Source: Enterobacter_D sp963521185 (GTDB lineage Bacteria; Pseudomonadota; Gammaproteobacteria; Enterobacterales; Enterobacteriaceae). Taken from it: a stretch of 64,000 bases of DNA. The position numbers and the translations under genes are program-made. This document shows, one piece after another, positions 42,806 through 52,216 of this stretch. Below the pieces are notes generated by a model. It was not told where the DNA came from. It made no database searches and worked only from the letters and a program-made list of their open reading frames with translations. Numbering within the stretch: position 1 is the stretch's first letter; every line of letters starts with the position of its first letter. The DNA lies in contig CAUQTV010000005.1 in assembly GCA_963521185.1 (NCBI GenBank), positions 124,001-188,000 of the forward strand, in the 5' to 3' direction.

Positions 42806-43570
42806 TCAGACCACACCACTCTCCACCGTTCCCGAATAAATATCAAACCGGTGCCCTTTCGTGGTCACCGCGTTGGTCGTCGCAACGTCCGCCAGCGGCG
42901 GAGCATAGTCCGGGCGCTTCACCACTACCCGCTTTGTCGCCAGTTTGCAGGCCGGTGCCAGCAGGCCGTCGGCGTCCAGATCCGGTCCCACCAGCGACTG
43001 AAATACCCGCATCTCTTTTTTGACCAGCGCGCTTTTCTGCTTATGCGGAAACATCGGATCGAGATACACCACCTGCGGGCGGGGCAAAATCTCTTCCAGC
43101 GACGTCAGACTCGACGCATGGATCAGCTGTAATCGCTCACGCAGCCATGGCCCAATGTCGGCATCGGCATAGCCGCGCGTCAGGCCATCGTCCAGCAGCG
43201 CCGCGACCACCGGATTACGCTCCAGCATACGCACACGGCAGCCCACCGACGCCAGCACAAAAGCGTCGCGCCCCAGGCCTGCGGTGGCGTCAACCACGTC
43301 AGGTAAATAGCTCCCTTTCACCCCGACGGCTTTTGCCACCGCTTCACCGCGTCCGCCACCAAACTTGCGGCGATGTGCCATTGCACCGCCAACAAAATCG
43401 ACAAAGATGCCGCCAAGCTTTGGCTCGTCGCGCTTACGCAGCTCCAGATGTTCCGGGGTAAGCACCAGCGCCATCAGGTTATCTTCGTCGTGCGTGAGGC
43501 CCCAGCGGGCCGCAAGAACAGATAAGGCACCGTCTCCGGTGCCTGTTTCATCTATCAAACAAATGTTCAC
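42806..43570 (-). CDS. rsmJ: 16S rRNA (guanine(1516)-N(2))-methyltransferase RsmJ
   Basis: A methyltransferase of 254 residues that modifies G1516 of 16S rRNA. Conserved parts are CLIDETGTGDGALSVLAARWGL at the N-terminus, SAM motif VVDATAGLGRDAFVLASVG and YLDPMFPHKQKSA. The start is taken at GTG 43570, giving VNICLIDETG, which aligns with E. coli MKICLIDETG; the longer open frame to 43675 overlaps prlC in another frame. It begins 7 nt after the prlC stop, so the two form an operon as in E. coli. Confidence 0.94.
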   Translation of the reverse strand: MNICLIDETGTGDGALSVLAARWGLTHDEDNLMALVLTPEHLELRKRDEPKLGGIFVDFVGGAMAHRRKFGGGRGEAVAKAVGVKGSYLPDVVDATAGLGRDAFVLASVGCRVRMLERNPVVAALLDDGLTRGYADADIGPWLRERLQLIHASSLTSLEEILPRPQVVYLDPMFPHKQKSALVKKEMRVFQSLVGPDLDADGLLAPACKLATKRVVVKRPDYAPPLADVATTNAVTTKGHRFDIYSGTVESGVV

Positions 43571-43577
43571 GAAATGC

Positions 43578-45620
43578 TTAGCCTTCGATGCCGTAATGCG
43601 CCAGCATCGCGTCCAGCTGAGGTTCGCGACCGCGGAAGCGCTTGAACAGCTCCATCGGCTCTTCTGAACCGCCACGGGTCAGGATGTTATCGAGGAAGGA
43701 CTGCCCGGTTTCACGGTTGAAAATCCCCTCTTCTTCGAAGCGAGAATATGCATCCGCCGCCAGCACGTCGGCCCACAGATAGCTGTAATAGCCCGCCGCG
43801 TAGCCCCCGGCAAAAATATGGCTGAATGCGTGCGGGAAGCGTCCCCAGCTCGGCCCCGGAATAACCGCCACCTGCTTTTTGATCTCGGCCAGGGTTTCGA
43901 GGATTTTTGCCCCCTGCTCCGGGCTGAACTCCGCATGCAGGCGGAAGTCGAACAGGCCAAACTCAAGTTGACGCAGAATAAACAGCGCCGCCTGGTAATT
44001 CTTCGCCGCCAGCATTTTATCCAGCAGTTCTTTCGGCAGCGGTTCGCCCGTTTCATAGTGACCGGAAATAAACGCCAGCGCGTCCGGCTCCCAGCACCAG
44101 TTTTCCATAAACTGGCTTGGCAGCTCGACCGCATCCCAGGGTACACCGCTGATCCCGGCAACACCGGCGGCTTCAATACGCGTCAGCATATGGTGCAGAC
44201 CGTGACCAAATTCATGGAACAGCGTGGTCACTTCGTCGTGGGTAAACAGCGCCGGTTTACCGCTCACCGGGCGGTTGAAGTTACAGGTCAGATAAGCGAC
44301 CGGTTTTTGCAGCTCGCCGTTGGCTTTGCGCATCTGGCCCACGCAGTCGTCCATCCACGCCCCGCCGCGTTTGTTTTCACGGGCATACAGGTCGAGATAG
44401 AAGCTGCCGCGCAGTTCGTTTTTCTCGTCATACAGTTCGAAGAAGCGCACATCCGGGTGCCAGACGTCGATATCTTTGCGCTCTTTCGCCGTAATGCCAT
44501 AAATGCGCTTAACCACTTCGAACAGGCCGTTAACGGCTTTGTTCTCCGGGAAATAGGGGCGAAGCTGTTCATCGCTGATGCTGTATAAATGCTGCTTTTG
44601 CTGTTCGCTGTAGAACGCAATGTCCCACGGCTGGAGTTCGTCCACGCCAAACTCGGCTTTGGCAAAGGCGCGCAGCTGCGCCAGCTCTTTCTCGCCCTGC
44701 GGACGGGCGCGCTTAGCGAGATCGGTTAAAAATTCCAGCACCTGTGCCGGATTCTCCGCCATTTTAGTGGCCAGGGATTTGTCGGCATAGTTCTCAAAGC
44801 CCAGCAGCTGTGCCAGCTCATGACGCAGCGCGAGGATTTCCGCCATCACCGGGCTGTTATCCCACTTCCCGGCGTTCGGCCCCTGATCGGAGGCGCGGGT
44901 GCTGTAGGCGCGGTAAAGCTCTTCACGAAGCTGCCCGTTTTCACAGTAGGTCATCACCGGCAGATAGCTCGGGATATCCAGCGTTAACAGCCAGCCTTCC
45001 TGCTCTTTGGCTTCGGCCTGCGCTTTGGCCTGAGCCAGTGCGCTTTCCGGCATGCCCGCCAGCTCAGCGGCATCGGTGACCAGTTTGCTCCAGCCCATGG
45101 TGGCGTCGAGCACGTTGTTGCTGTAGGTGGAACCCAGTTCGGACAGGCGCGCGGCAATTTCGCCGTAGCGTTTTTGTTTCTCTTTTGGCAGTCCAATACC
45201 CGACAGTTCAAAATCACGCAGGGCGTTATCGACCGATTTTTTCTTCGCAATATCCAGCGTGTCGAAGGACTCACCGTCGCGCAGGTTGCGATACGCCTGA
45301 TACAGCCCTTCGTGCTGACCCACCCAGGTGCTGTACTCAGACAGCAGCGGCAGCGTCTGCTCGTAGGCTTCACGCAGTTCAGGACTATTCTGTACGGAAT
45401 TGAGGTGGCTGACCGGTGAGAACAGGCGACCGAGGCGATCGTCGACCTCTGCCAGCGGCTGGCAAAGGTTATCCCAAGTATAAGGCGCGCCTTGTGCGAC
45501 CACGCTTTCTACCGCCTCGCGGCAATCCGCCAGTGCTTTAGTGACCGCTGGAACCACGTGCTCAGGTTTGATTTGGGAAAACGGCGGCAGTTCGAAAGGC
45601 GTCAATAATGGATTGGTCAT
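43578..45620 (-). CDS. prlC: Oligopeptidase A (M3 metallopeptidase)
   Basis: A 680-residue cytoplasmic zinc oligopeptidase (PrlC/OpdA) that degrades signal peptides and short peptides. The zinc motif HEFGH starts at His469 in TTLFHEFGHGLHHML, and GVPWDAVELPSQFMENW follows with the third-ligand region. Start 45620 gives MTNPLLTPFELPPFSQIK as in E. coli; the frame stays open 18 codons upstream. It is transcribed ahead of rsmJ. Confidence 0.96.
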   Translation of the reverse strand: MTNPLLTPFELPPFSQIKPEHVVPAVTKALADCREAVESVVAQGAPYTWDNLCQPLAEVDDRLGRLFSPVSHLNSVQNSPELREAYEQTLPLLSEYSTWVGQHEGLYQAYRNLRDGESFDTLDIAKKKSVDNALRDFELSGIGLPKEKQKRYGEIAARLSELGSTYSNNVLDATMGWSKLVTDAAELAGMPESALAQAKAQAEAKEQEGWLLTLDIPSYLPVMTYCENGQLREELYRAYSTRASDQGPNAGKWDNSPVMAEILALRHELAQLLGFENYADKSLATKMAENPAQVLEFLTDLAKRARPQGEKELAQLRAFAKAEFGVDELQPWDIAFYSEQQKQHLYSISDEQLRPYFPENKAVNGLFEVVKRIYGITAKERKDIDVWHPDVRFFELYDEKNELRGSFYLDLYARENKRGGAWMDDCVGQMRKANGELQKPVAYLTCNFNRPVSGKPALFTHDEVTTLFHEFGHGLHHMLTRIEAAGVAGISGVPWDAVELPSQFMENWCWEPDALAFISGHYETGEPLPKELLDKMLAAKNYQAALFILRQLEFGLFDFRLHAEFSPEQGAKILETLAEIKKQVAVIPGPSWGRFPHAFSHIFAGGYAAGYYSYLWADVLAADAYSRFEEEGIFNRETGQSFLDNILTRGGSEEPMELFKRFRGREPQLDAMLAHYGIEG

Positions 45621-45741
45621 AAGCGCTGTCCTGTTAAAGAGGTAAACAAAGCGCCACAAGGGCGCTTGATGCATTGAACTAGCATGGGGTTAAGTGTAGT
45701 GAATTTCAATCCCAGCGCCGCGCTTTAACCGTTTGATAAGA

Positions 45742-46293
45742 TCACTTCTGCGCCAGCATGCGTAACGCTTCCTGCGCCGTTTTGTCGCGGATAGCGGAGA
45801 GTTGCACGCCGCCATATTCTCTTTGGTAAATTTTATCGACGATGCGATTCACCGCAAAATTATTCACCGTACATTTCGTTTCCGGCGACACGCCTTTCTC
45901 ATGCAACTGGTCTAATTTTTTCTGTAAATAGGCGTTGGTGCTCAGCACTTGCTTAATGGAGCTTTGGGCGCAGTTCATATCCGTATCCACATCAAAGGTC
46001 GATGCAATTTTATCAAAAATGGCCGCTTTTTCTGCATGATCTAATTTGGCTTGCGTTTTAATACAGGCGAGGTCGATGATTCTATTCACCTCCGCTGAAA
46101 CCAGCGTAGTGTTTTCCTGCTTAATCCACTGCTGGCGCGCTGCTGCGGTTTCATTGAATTTGGAAATCGTTTTATTCAGCGATGACGTGAGCTTATTATA
46201 ATTTATATCCACCCGATTTTGATTATGCGTAAGCTTAATATGCGTATTAGATATGCCCATGCAGGATGTTAAAATGGACGTGTTTTTAGTCAT
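45742..46293 (-). CDS. Hypothetical protein, unrecognised
   Basis: A gene of unknown function encoding about 183 residues from ATG 46293 (GGAATTTCA upstream) or 215 from ATG 46389. It is visibly richer in A/T and in Lys, Asn, Thr and Ile than its neighbours. No membrane segment or clear signal peptide is seen. The central part (about 25-120 of the shorter form) is helical with coiled-coil character: LTSSLNKTISKFNETAAARQ, KLDHAEKAAIFDKIAS, LQKKLDQLHEKG. Three Cys residues occur outside the N-terminus. It separates prlC from rlmJ, which are neighbours in E. coli. The function cannot be inferred. Confidence 0.7.
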   Translation of the reverse strand: MTKNTSILTSCMGISNTHIKLTHNQNRVDINYNKLTSSLNKTISKFNETAAARQQWIKQENTTLVSAEVNRIIDLACIKTQAKLDHAEKAAIFDKIASTFDVDTDMNCAQSSIKQVLSTNAYLQKKLDQLHEKGVSPETKCTVNNFAVNRIVDKIYQREYGGVQLSAIRDKTAQEALRMLAQK

Positions 46294-46599
46294 TGAAATT
46301 CCAATGCCTGGATTTTCTTGATTTAATAAACCTTTTCTGGCGAGCGTATGTGAAGCGAACGACTGGTGTACAAATGCATTAACTGGCATGTTGATTGGCC
46401 CTGTGAGTTATTTGGATTTAAACCCTAACCGTTATCGCGCGTTAAGCCTTTCAAAAATGGCTTCTGTTAGCCGCCCGCTGGCGTCATGCCAAAAGCAGAC
46501 AAAAGCGGCATCCGCTGTGCGGCGCTGCGGTAATCTGAAGCAATCTGCGGTAAACTGTGGGTTATCTGTTTTATTTTCATTCCCGGAATCCCTGCACCC

Positions 46600-47442
46600 A
46601 TGCTCAGTTATCGCCACAGCTTTCACGCCGGCAACCATGCCGACGTACTCAAACACACCGTTCAAAGCCTGATCATTGAATCCCTGAAAGAGAAAGAGAA
46701 GCCGTTTCTCTACCTCGACACCCATGCAGGCGCGGGGCGTTATCAGCTGAGCAGCGAGCATGCCGAGCGCACCGGCGAATATCTGGAAGGCATCGCCCGC
46801 ATCTGGCAGCAGGACGATTTGCCCGCCGAGCTTGAACCCTACATCACGGTGCTTAAACACTTTAACCGCGCCGGTACGCTGCGCTATTACCCCGGCTCAC
46901 CGCTGATTGCCCGCCAGCTTTTGCGCGAGCAGGACAGCCTGCAACTCACCGAGCTGCACCCGAGCGATTACCCGCTGCTACGCTCTGAGTTTCAAAAAGA
47001 CGACCGCGCCACCGTGGCCCGTTCCGACGGCTATCAACAGCTGAAATCTAAACTGCCACCGGCGTCACGCCGTGGCCTGGTCCTGATCGACCCGCCGTAC
47101 GAAATCAAAACTGACTATCAGGCGGTGGTTCAGGGCATCAGCGAAGGGTATAAGCGCTTTGCGACCGGGACTTACGCGCTGTGGTATCCGGTGGTGATGC
47201 GCGCGCAAATCAAACGTATGCTGAAAGAGCTTGAAGCCACCGGCATCCGTCGCATCCTGCAAATTGAGCTGGCGGTGCGTCCGGACAGCGACCAGCGCGG
47301 CATGACCGCCTCCGGCATGATCGTGATTAATCCGCCGTGGAAACTGGAGCAGCAGATGCAAAACGTGCTGCCGTGGCTGCACAGCAAACTGGTGCCCGCA
47401 GGCACCGGACACACGCTGGTCAATTGGGTCGTTCCCGAGTAA
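46600..47442 (+). CDS. rlmJ: 23S rRNA (adenine(2030)-N(6))-methyltransferase RlmJ
   Basis: A 280-residue methyltransferase, the E. coli length, that methylates A2030 of 23S rRNA and has been linked to DNA utilisation (YhiR/ComJ). It begins MLSYRHSFHAGNHADVLKH and contains the N6-adenine catalytic motif DPPYEIK. LDTHAGAGRYQL is the SAM-binding region. It is followed by gor in the same direction. Confidence 0.96.
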   Translation: MLSYRHSFHAGNHADVLKHTVQSLIIESLKEKEKPFLYLDTHAGAGRYQLSSEHAERTGEYLEGIARIWQQDDLPAELEPYITVLKHFNRAGTLRYYPGSPLIARQLLREQDSLQLTELHPSDYPLLRSEFQKDDRATVARSDGYQQLKSKLPPASRRGLVLIDPPYEIKTDYQAVVQGISEGYKRFATGTYALWYPVVMRAQIKRMLKELEATGIRRILQIELAVRPDSDQRGMTASGMIVINPPWKLEQQMQNVLPWLHSKLVPAGTGHTLVNWVVPE

Positions 47443-47543
47443 TCACAGCCATCGGTGGCATCCTTCGCGCCACGCGTTACAATTCCAACATCTCCCCCCG
47501 ATGGCCGCGCGCCGTCGGGTACATCACTGCAAAAGGAACGGTC

Positions 47544-48896
47544 ATGACTAAGCACTATGACTACATCGCCATTGGCGGCGGCAGCGGCGGCATCGCGTCC
47601 ATTAACCGTGCGGCCATGTACGGCCAAAAATGCGCATTGATTGAAGCGAAAGCCCTGGGCGGCACCTGTGTAAACGTTGGCTGCGTACCGAAAAAGGTGA
47701 TGTGGCACGCGGCGCAAATCGCCGAGGCGATCCACCTTTACGGCCCGGATTACGGCTTCGACACCACCGTGAATCGCTTCGACTGGAACAAACTCGTCGC
47801 CAGCCGCACGGCCTACATTGACCGCATTCACACCTCTTACGATAACGTGTTGGGTAAAAATAACGTCGATGTGATCCGGGGTTTTGCCCGCTTTGTGAAC
47901 GCAAATACCGTGGAAGTGAACGGAGAGACAATCACCGCCGATCACATTCTGATCGCTACCGGCGGTCGCCCGAGTCACCCGGATATTCCCGGCGTGGAAT
48001 ATGGCATCGACTCCGACGGTTTCTTTGAACTGTCTGCGCTGCCAAAACGTGTCGCGGTCGTCGGCGCGGGTTACATCGCCGTCGAACTGGCGGGCGTGAT
48101 CAACGGGCTGGGTTCGGAAACGCACCTGTTTGTGCGCAAGCACGCGCCGCTGCGCAGCTTTGATCCGCTGATTGTCGACACGCTCATCGAAGCGATGGCC
48201 GCCGATGGCCCAACGCTGCACACGCACGCCACGCCGAAATCCGTTGAGAAAAACGCCGACGGTAGCCTGCTGCTGACGCTGGAAGATGGTCGTAGCCAGA
48301 CCGTGGATTGCCTGATTTGGGCGATTGGCCGCGAGCCGTCAAACGACAATTTCAACCTGCAAGCCACGGGTGTGAAGACCAACGACAAGGGTTATATCGT
48401 TGTCGATAAGTTCCAGAACACCAGCGTTGACGGCATTTATGCGGTGGGTGACAACACCGGCGCGGTCGAACTGACCCCGGTTGCCGTTGCCGCAGGCCGC
48501 CGCCTGTCTGAGCGTCTGTTTAACAACAAGCCGGATGAGCATCTGGACTACAGCAACATCCCGACGGTGGTGTTCAGCCATCCGCCGATTGGCACCGTGG
48601 GGATGACCGAACCGCAGGCGCGGGAAGAGTACGGCGACGACGCGGTAAAAGTGTATAAATCGTCGTTTACGGCGATGTACACCGCCGTGACCACGCACCG
48701 TCAGCCGTGTCGCATGAAGCTGGTCTGCGTCGGCCCGGAAGAGAAAATCGTGGGTATTCACGGCATCGGCCAGGGCATGGACGAAATGCTGCAAGGTTTT
48801 GCCGTCGCACTGAAGATGGGCGCGACGAAAAAAGACTTCGACAATACTGTGGCGATCCACCCCACGGCTGCCGAAGAATTTGTCACTATGCGCTAA
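47544..48896 (+). CDS. gor: Glutathione reductase
   Basis: An NADPH-dependent flavoenzyme of 450 residues, equal to E. coli Gor, that reduces glutathione disulfide. The FAD motif is AIGGGSGGIASINRAA and the redox disulfide is Cys42/Cys47 in GGTCVNVGCVPKK. The NADPH motif is VVGAGYIAVELAGV and the C-terminal catalytic His is in AIHPTAAEE. Start 47544 has AAGGAACGGTC upstream. The last codons are part of a 16-bp duplication. Confidence 0.97.
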   Translation: MTKHYDYIAIGGGSGGIASINRAAMYGQKCALIEAKALGGTCVNVGCVPKKVMWHAAQIAEAIHLYGPDYGFDTTVNRFDWNKLVASRTAYIDRIHTSYDNVLGKNNVDVIRGFARFVNANTVEVNGETITADHILIATGGRPSHPDIPGVEYGIDSDGFFELSALPKRVAVVGAGYIAVELAGVINGLGSETHLFVRKHAPLRSFDPLIVDTLIEAMAADGPTLHTHATPKSVEKNADGSLLLTLEDGRSQTVDCLIWAIGREPSNDNFNLQATGVKTNDKGYIVVDKFQNTSVDGIYAVGDNTGAVELTPVAVAAGRRLSERLFNNKPDEHLDYSNIPTVVFSHPPIGTVGMTEPQAREEYGDDAVKVYKSSFTAMYTAVTTHRQPCRMKLVCVGPEEKIVGIHGIGQGMDEMLQGFAVALKMGATKKDFDNTVAIHPTAAEEFVTMR

Positions 48897-48919
48897 TCAA
48901 CATATGCGCTAATCAACAT
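48888..48919 (+). repeat. 16-bp perfect tandem duplication across the gor stop codon
   Basis: ATGCGCTAATCAACAT occurs at 48888-48903 and again at 48904-48919. The first copy includes the last two codons and stop of gor (ATG CGC TAA). The duplication leaves the protein unchanged. Confidence 0.9.
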
Positions 48920-48941
48920 GCCGGGGCGGTTACGCCCCGGC
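48920..48941. terminator. Perfect hairpin between gor and the TonB receptor gene
   Basis: GCCGGGGCG (48920-48928) and CGCCCCGGC (48933-48941) form a 9-bp G/C stem closed by GTTA between two convergent genes. No T-run follows on either strand, but the stem is strong. Confidence 0.65.
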
Positions 48942-48948
48942 GTCATGA

Positions 48949-50937
48949 TCAAAACTCGAAGCGGGCACCGAGGTTGTAACGGCGTCCTTCCAGCATCGCC
49001 GTCTGGTTATAGGTGGTGGTGTAGATCGGGTTCACGTCGAACAGGTTGTAGATCCCCGACATCAGAGTGATGCGCTTGTTCAGATGATAGCGCGCCCCTA
49101 AATCCACCAGCGCATAGGCATCGGTAGAGGTCGATTTTCCGACGTCCGGAGAGTTGCTGCGCCAGCTGGTCTGCGTCCATAACTCCAGCGCATCCGTCGC
49201 CTCCCAGCTTAGCGACAGGTTCGCCATGCTGGTCGGGAAGTCCGTCAGCGATTTCCCCTTATACTGACCGCTTTTTTGTTCGCTGTGCGTCCAGGTGTAG
49301 TTGGCGTTGGCCTTAAGCGATGGCGTAACCTGCCAGTCGGCGTTTAGCTCCAGACCGTAGATTTCGGCGTCGCTGACGTTGAAGTATTGCGACACGCTTT
49401 CTGCCACATAGCCGTTGTACACACACTGCTGCGTGGCGCTCTGCGTACAAATGGTGTAGTCGCTGATTTTGTCCTTAAACTGGGTATGAAAGATCGTGGC
49501 ATCCAGCGCCAGCGTCTCTTTTTGCCAGTAAACGCCCAGCTCGGTGTTGATGCTCTTTTCCGGCTTCAGATCGTCGTTACCAATGCCGATTTCCGAATAG
49601 GGGTAAGCGCCGTAGACGCTGGTGAAGCCTTCGCTGTTCTCGCGCAGATCCGGTTTCTTGTAGCCCGCCGACACGCCGCCCTTCAGCGCCCAGTTTTCGT
49701 CGATCGTCCAGTTACCGTAAAGCTTCGGCGTCACGTGGTAGCCAAAATAGCTGTCGTGATCCAGACGCGCGGAGGTGGTCAGCGTAAAGTCCGGCACAAT
49801 CATCCAGGCATCTTCGGCAAACACCGCCCAGCCATCGCGGGTGATCTCGCTCACCGGCGTCACGCCCGGTGCGATTTTATCTTCAATACCGAAGGTATCA
49901 TCCAGCTCTTCACGGGAATAGTTGGCACCCAGCGTCAGCTTGTGATCGCCCAGCGTGAAGGTGTTGGCGCTGTTGGCTTCAAAGTTGTTCTGCTTGATGT
50001 GCTGCGTTTGCATGCCAGGCACCAGGTATTTGGTGCGCGCTTTTTCGTAGCTGACAAAGTTTTTCGCTTCCACCAGGCCGTCGCCGTACCAGGCGTGCTG
50101 AGACAGCGACACCGCGTCGCGATCAAAGCCCCACTTCCATGCGTCGTTATGCCCTTTTTCCTGATGTCCTTTTACCGCGTTAAGATCCCAAAGCTGGGTA
50201 TCGGTCGGCGACATTGAAATCGTCGCGTCCAGGTTACCCGACTCATGCTTCACAAAGCGCTGATCCGTCGCGCTGTCGTCGTCACGGCGATCGAGATAAT
50301 CCGCACCCACGCTCACGCCGAGTTTGCCGGGGATCACCGGCCCCATCACGAAGAGATTGGTCTGGTTGGTGTTGCCGTATTCGCTTTTTTCTTGCAGGAA
50401 GTAGTTGTCTTCCAGCACCCCGGTCCACGCATCCAGGTTATAGGCTTTTTTAGTGATGACGTTCACCACGCCACCAATCGAGTCAGAGCCATAGAGCGAG
50501 GACATCGGCCCACGGATCACTTCAATGCGCTCAATGGCGGACATCGGCGGCATAAACGCCGCTTCGGTACCAATATGGTGCCCGTAGGGACGGGATTCGC
50601 GGGTGCCCTGCTTGATGCCGTTCACCATGTACGAGGTATAGTTAGAATCCATACCGCGCATCTGGATATCGCCCGTCGCGAGGCTGCCGTGACCGTTGCC
50701 CACTAGCACGCCGGGGATCTCGCGCAGCGCTTCGGTCACATTCTGGTTGGAGCGGGTATTAATGCCTTTTTCATCAACCACTGAAATGGTCGCCGGTGCT
50801 TCGCGTCGCTCCTGGCTGAAACCCGATGCGGTTACCACCATCTCATCATCATTGGTTTCCGGGCTGTCTGCGGCAAACGCGGCAGTCGGGAGAGTCGCCA
50901 GGGCAATCGCCACGGCCATACGAGTCTGGGTTATCAC
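48949..50937 (-). CDS. TonB-dependent outer membrane receptor (CirA-like)
   Basis: A 662-residue outer-membrane receptor. A signal peptide (MITQTRMAVAIALATLPTAAFA) precedes a TonB box-like DEMVVTASGF, a plug domain (APATISVVDEKGI, IPGVLVGNGHG, IRGPMSSLYGSDSIGGVVNVITKK) and a beta-barrel ending in RYNLGARFEF with terminal Phe. The plug resembles CirA, so a catecholate siderophore or similar iron chelate is likely. It is the second gene of an operon with a YncE-like gene (10-nt gap) preceded by a Fur box. The ligand is not determined. It sits where K-12 has unrelated genes between gor and treF. Confidence 0.88.
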   Translation of the reverse strand: MITQTRMAVAIALATLPTAAFAADSPETNDDEMVVTASGFSQERREAPATISVVDEKGINTRSNQNVTEALREIPGVLVGNGHGSLATGDIQMRGMDSNYTSYMVNGIKQGTRESRPYGHHIGTEAAFMPPMSAIERIEVIRGPMSSLYGSDSIGGVVNVITKKAYNLDAWTGVLEDNYFLQEKSEYGNTNQTNLFVMGPVIPGKLGVSVGADYLDRRDDDSATDQRFVKHESGNLDATISMSPTDTQLWDLNAVKGHQEKGHNDAWKWGFDRDAVSLSQHAWYGDGLVEAKNFVSYEKARTKYLVPGMQTQHIKQNNFEANSANTFTLGDHKLTLGANYSREELDDTFGIEDKIAPGVTPVSEITRDGWAVFAEDAWMIVPDFTLTTSARLDHDSYFGYHVTPKLYGNWTIDENWALKGGVSAGYKKPDLRENSEGFTSVYGAYPYSEIGIGNDDLKPEKSINTELGVYWQKETLALDATIFHTQFKDKISDYTICTQSATQQCVYNGYVAESVSQYFNVSDAEIYGLELNADWQVTPSLKANANYTWTHSEQKSGQYKGKSLTDFPTSMANLSLSWEATDALELWTQTSWRSNSPDVGKSTSTDAYALVDLGARYHLNKRITLMSGIYNLFDVNPIYTTTYNQTAMLEGRRYNLGARFEF

Positions 50938-50947
50938 AATAAAGTCC

Positions 50948-52009
50948 TTAGAATTGCGCTAAATCGATCTTGAGGAGGTAATCCGCGTCGCGGCTTTTTT
51001 CGTCCTGCTTGACGCTGACGTACAGCGTTTTGGCATCCGCTGACAGCACGAGGCTGTTGGGCATCGCCGCCGTTTTAACGGTGTGTTTTACGCGGTTGCT
51101 CTTCGCGTCGATCACGCTTATCTGGCGGGCATTGCGATGGGTGACGTAGACTTCATCGCGCGCGGCGTTATACACCACGGCAATGGAATTCGGCGTGGCG
51201 ATGCGCGTGAGGAGCTTGCCGGAATCGAGCTTCACCACCAGCACGTCGTCGGTGTTGGTATCGGCGATGTATCCCACGCCTGCGGCAGTGTTAAGCGCAA
51301 TATTGAGGAAGTAGTGCTTCGGTTCAGCAGGATCGACCTTGACGGTAGACAGCGGCTGCGAGGTGCGGGCGTCCAGCGTAACCAGCTCGCCTTTCCCGTT
51401 GACCACATAAACTTTGTCGCCTGCGCTATCCACCGCAAAGCCGACCGGATCTAGATTTTGCAGAGTGTGGACGAGCTGCTGTTTTTGCGTATCCACAACC
51501 CACAGCAGACCTTCATCTTTACGGCCAATGCCGGAGACATACAGGCGCTGGTGCTTTTTATCGAGCACCACTTCGCGCACGTGCACGATTTTTTTCGGGT
51601 CAGCGTCGTCGCTTAATTGCAGCGTTCTTACCACCGTATTTGTGCGGGTATCCATTACGCTTACGGAGCCTTCCAGCGCGTTACCCAAATAAAGCAGATG
51701 ATTTTCTTCATCCAGCGCAACCGCAAAGGTACGCCGCTCGGTGCTCATTTTTTGCGTAACCTGAAGGGAGTCCGCATTGAGCCGGAATATCAGCCCCGCC
51801 TTTTTATCCTCATCAAATGAGGGGGCAGACGCCGCAAACAGGGTTTTATTTCCGTTATCGAAAGCCAGTTCATAAACCCCGCGACCCAGCGATTGCGACG
51901 CAAACGCTTTTTCCGGAAATTCTTTTGCAAAGACAGAGGTAATATTTAAGGAAAATGAAAGGGCAAGTGCGCTGCAAAGCGCGGTACGTTTTATCGTTGT
52001 AATGAGCAT
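50948..52009 (-). CDS. YncE-like periplasmic beta-propeller protein
   Basis: A 353-residue exported protein, the length of E. coli YncE, with signal peptide MLITTIKRTALCSALALSFSLNITSVFA. The rest is a seven-bladed WD/YVTN-type propeller: repeated units such as RRTFAVALDEENHLLYLGNA, KHQRLYVSGIGRKD, AGDKVYVVNGKGEL, RDEVYVTHRNARQISVIDAKS and DAKTLYVSVKQDE. E. coli YncE is Fur-regulated and lies beside the TonB receptor YncD. Here a Fur box lies just upstream and the receptor gene follows, so a role in the same uptake system is likely. Confidence 0.88.
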   Translation of the reverse strand: MLITTIKRTALCSALALSFSLNITSVFAKEFPEKAFASQSLGRGVYELAFDNGNKTLFAASAPSFDEDKKAGLIFRLNADSLQVTQKMSTERRTFAVALDEENHLLYLGNALEGSVSVMDTRTNTVVRTLQLSDDADPKKIVHVREVVLDKKHQRLYVSGIGRKDEGLLWVVDTQKQQLVHTLQNLDPVGFAVDSAGDKVYVVNGKGELVTLDARTSQPLSTVKVDPAEPKHYFLNIALNTAAGVGYIADTNTDDVLVVKLDSGKLLTRIATPNSIAVVYNAARDEVYVTHRNARQISVIDAKSNRVKHTVKTAAMPNSLVLSADAKTLYVSVKQDEKSRDADYLLKIDLAQF

Positions 52010-52041
52010 GTCATTTTTCTTTACAGTTGTTTACGTAAAGA

Positions 52042-52072
52042 AAATGATAATCAATATTGTTATCATTTGCAA
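52042..52072 (-). promoter_or_regulatory. Fur box overlapping the promoter of the YncE-like/TonB receptor operon
   Basis: AAATGATAA (52042-52050) and TTATCATTT (52060-52068) are perfect inverted 9-bp arms around TCAATATTG, matching the Fur consensus. On the minus strand TTGCAA (52067-52072), 17 nt and TATCAT (52044-52049) form the promoter, so Fur would cover both boxes. The operon should be induced by iron limitation. Confidence 0.87.
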
Positions 52073-52216
52073 TGCCGTCAAATTGTGCTGGTCACGACCT
52101 TGATGCAAATGCGCAGCGGCTTTTAATGACCCATCCCTTTTTTTGTTATACAGGCTCAACTTTAACCCCTGAAAAGTGTACGCTTACTGCACTTTCGAAC
52201 TCACTAAGGGCACAAA

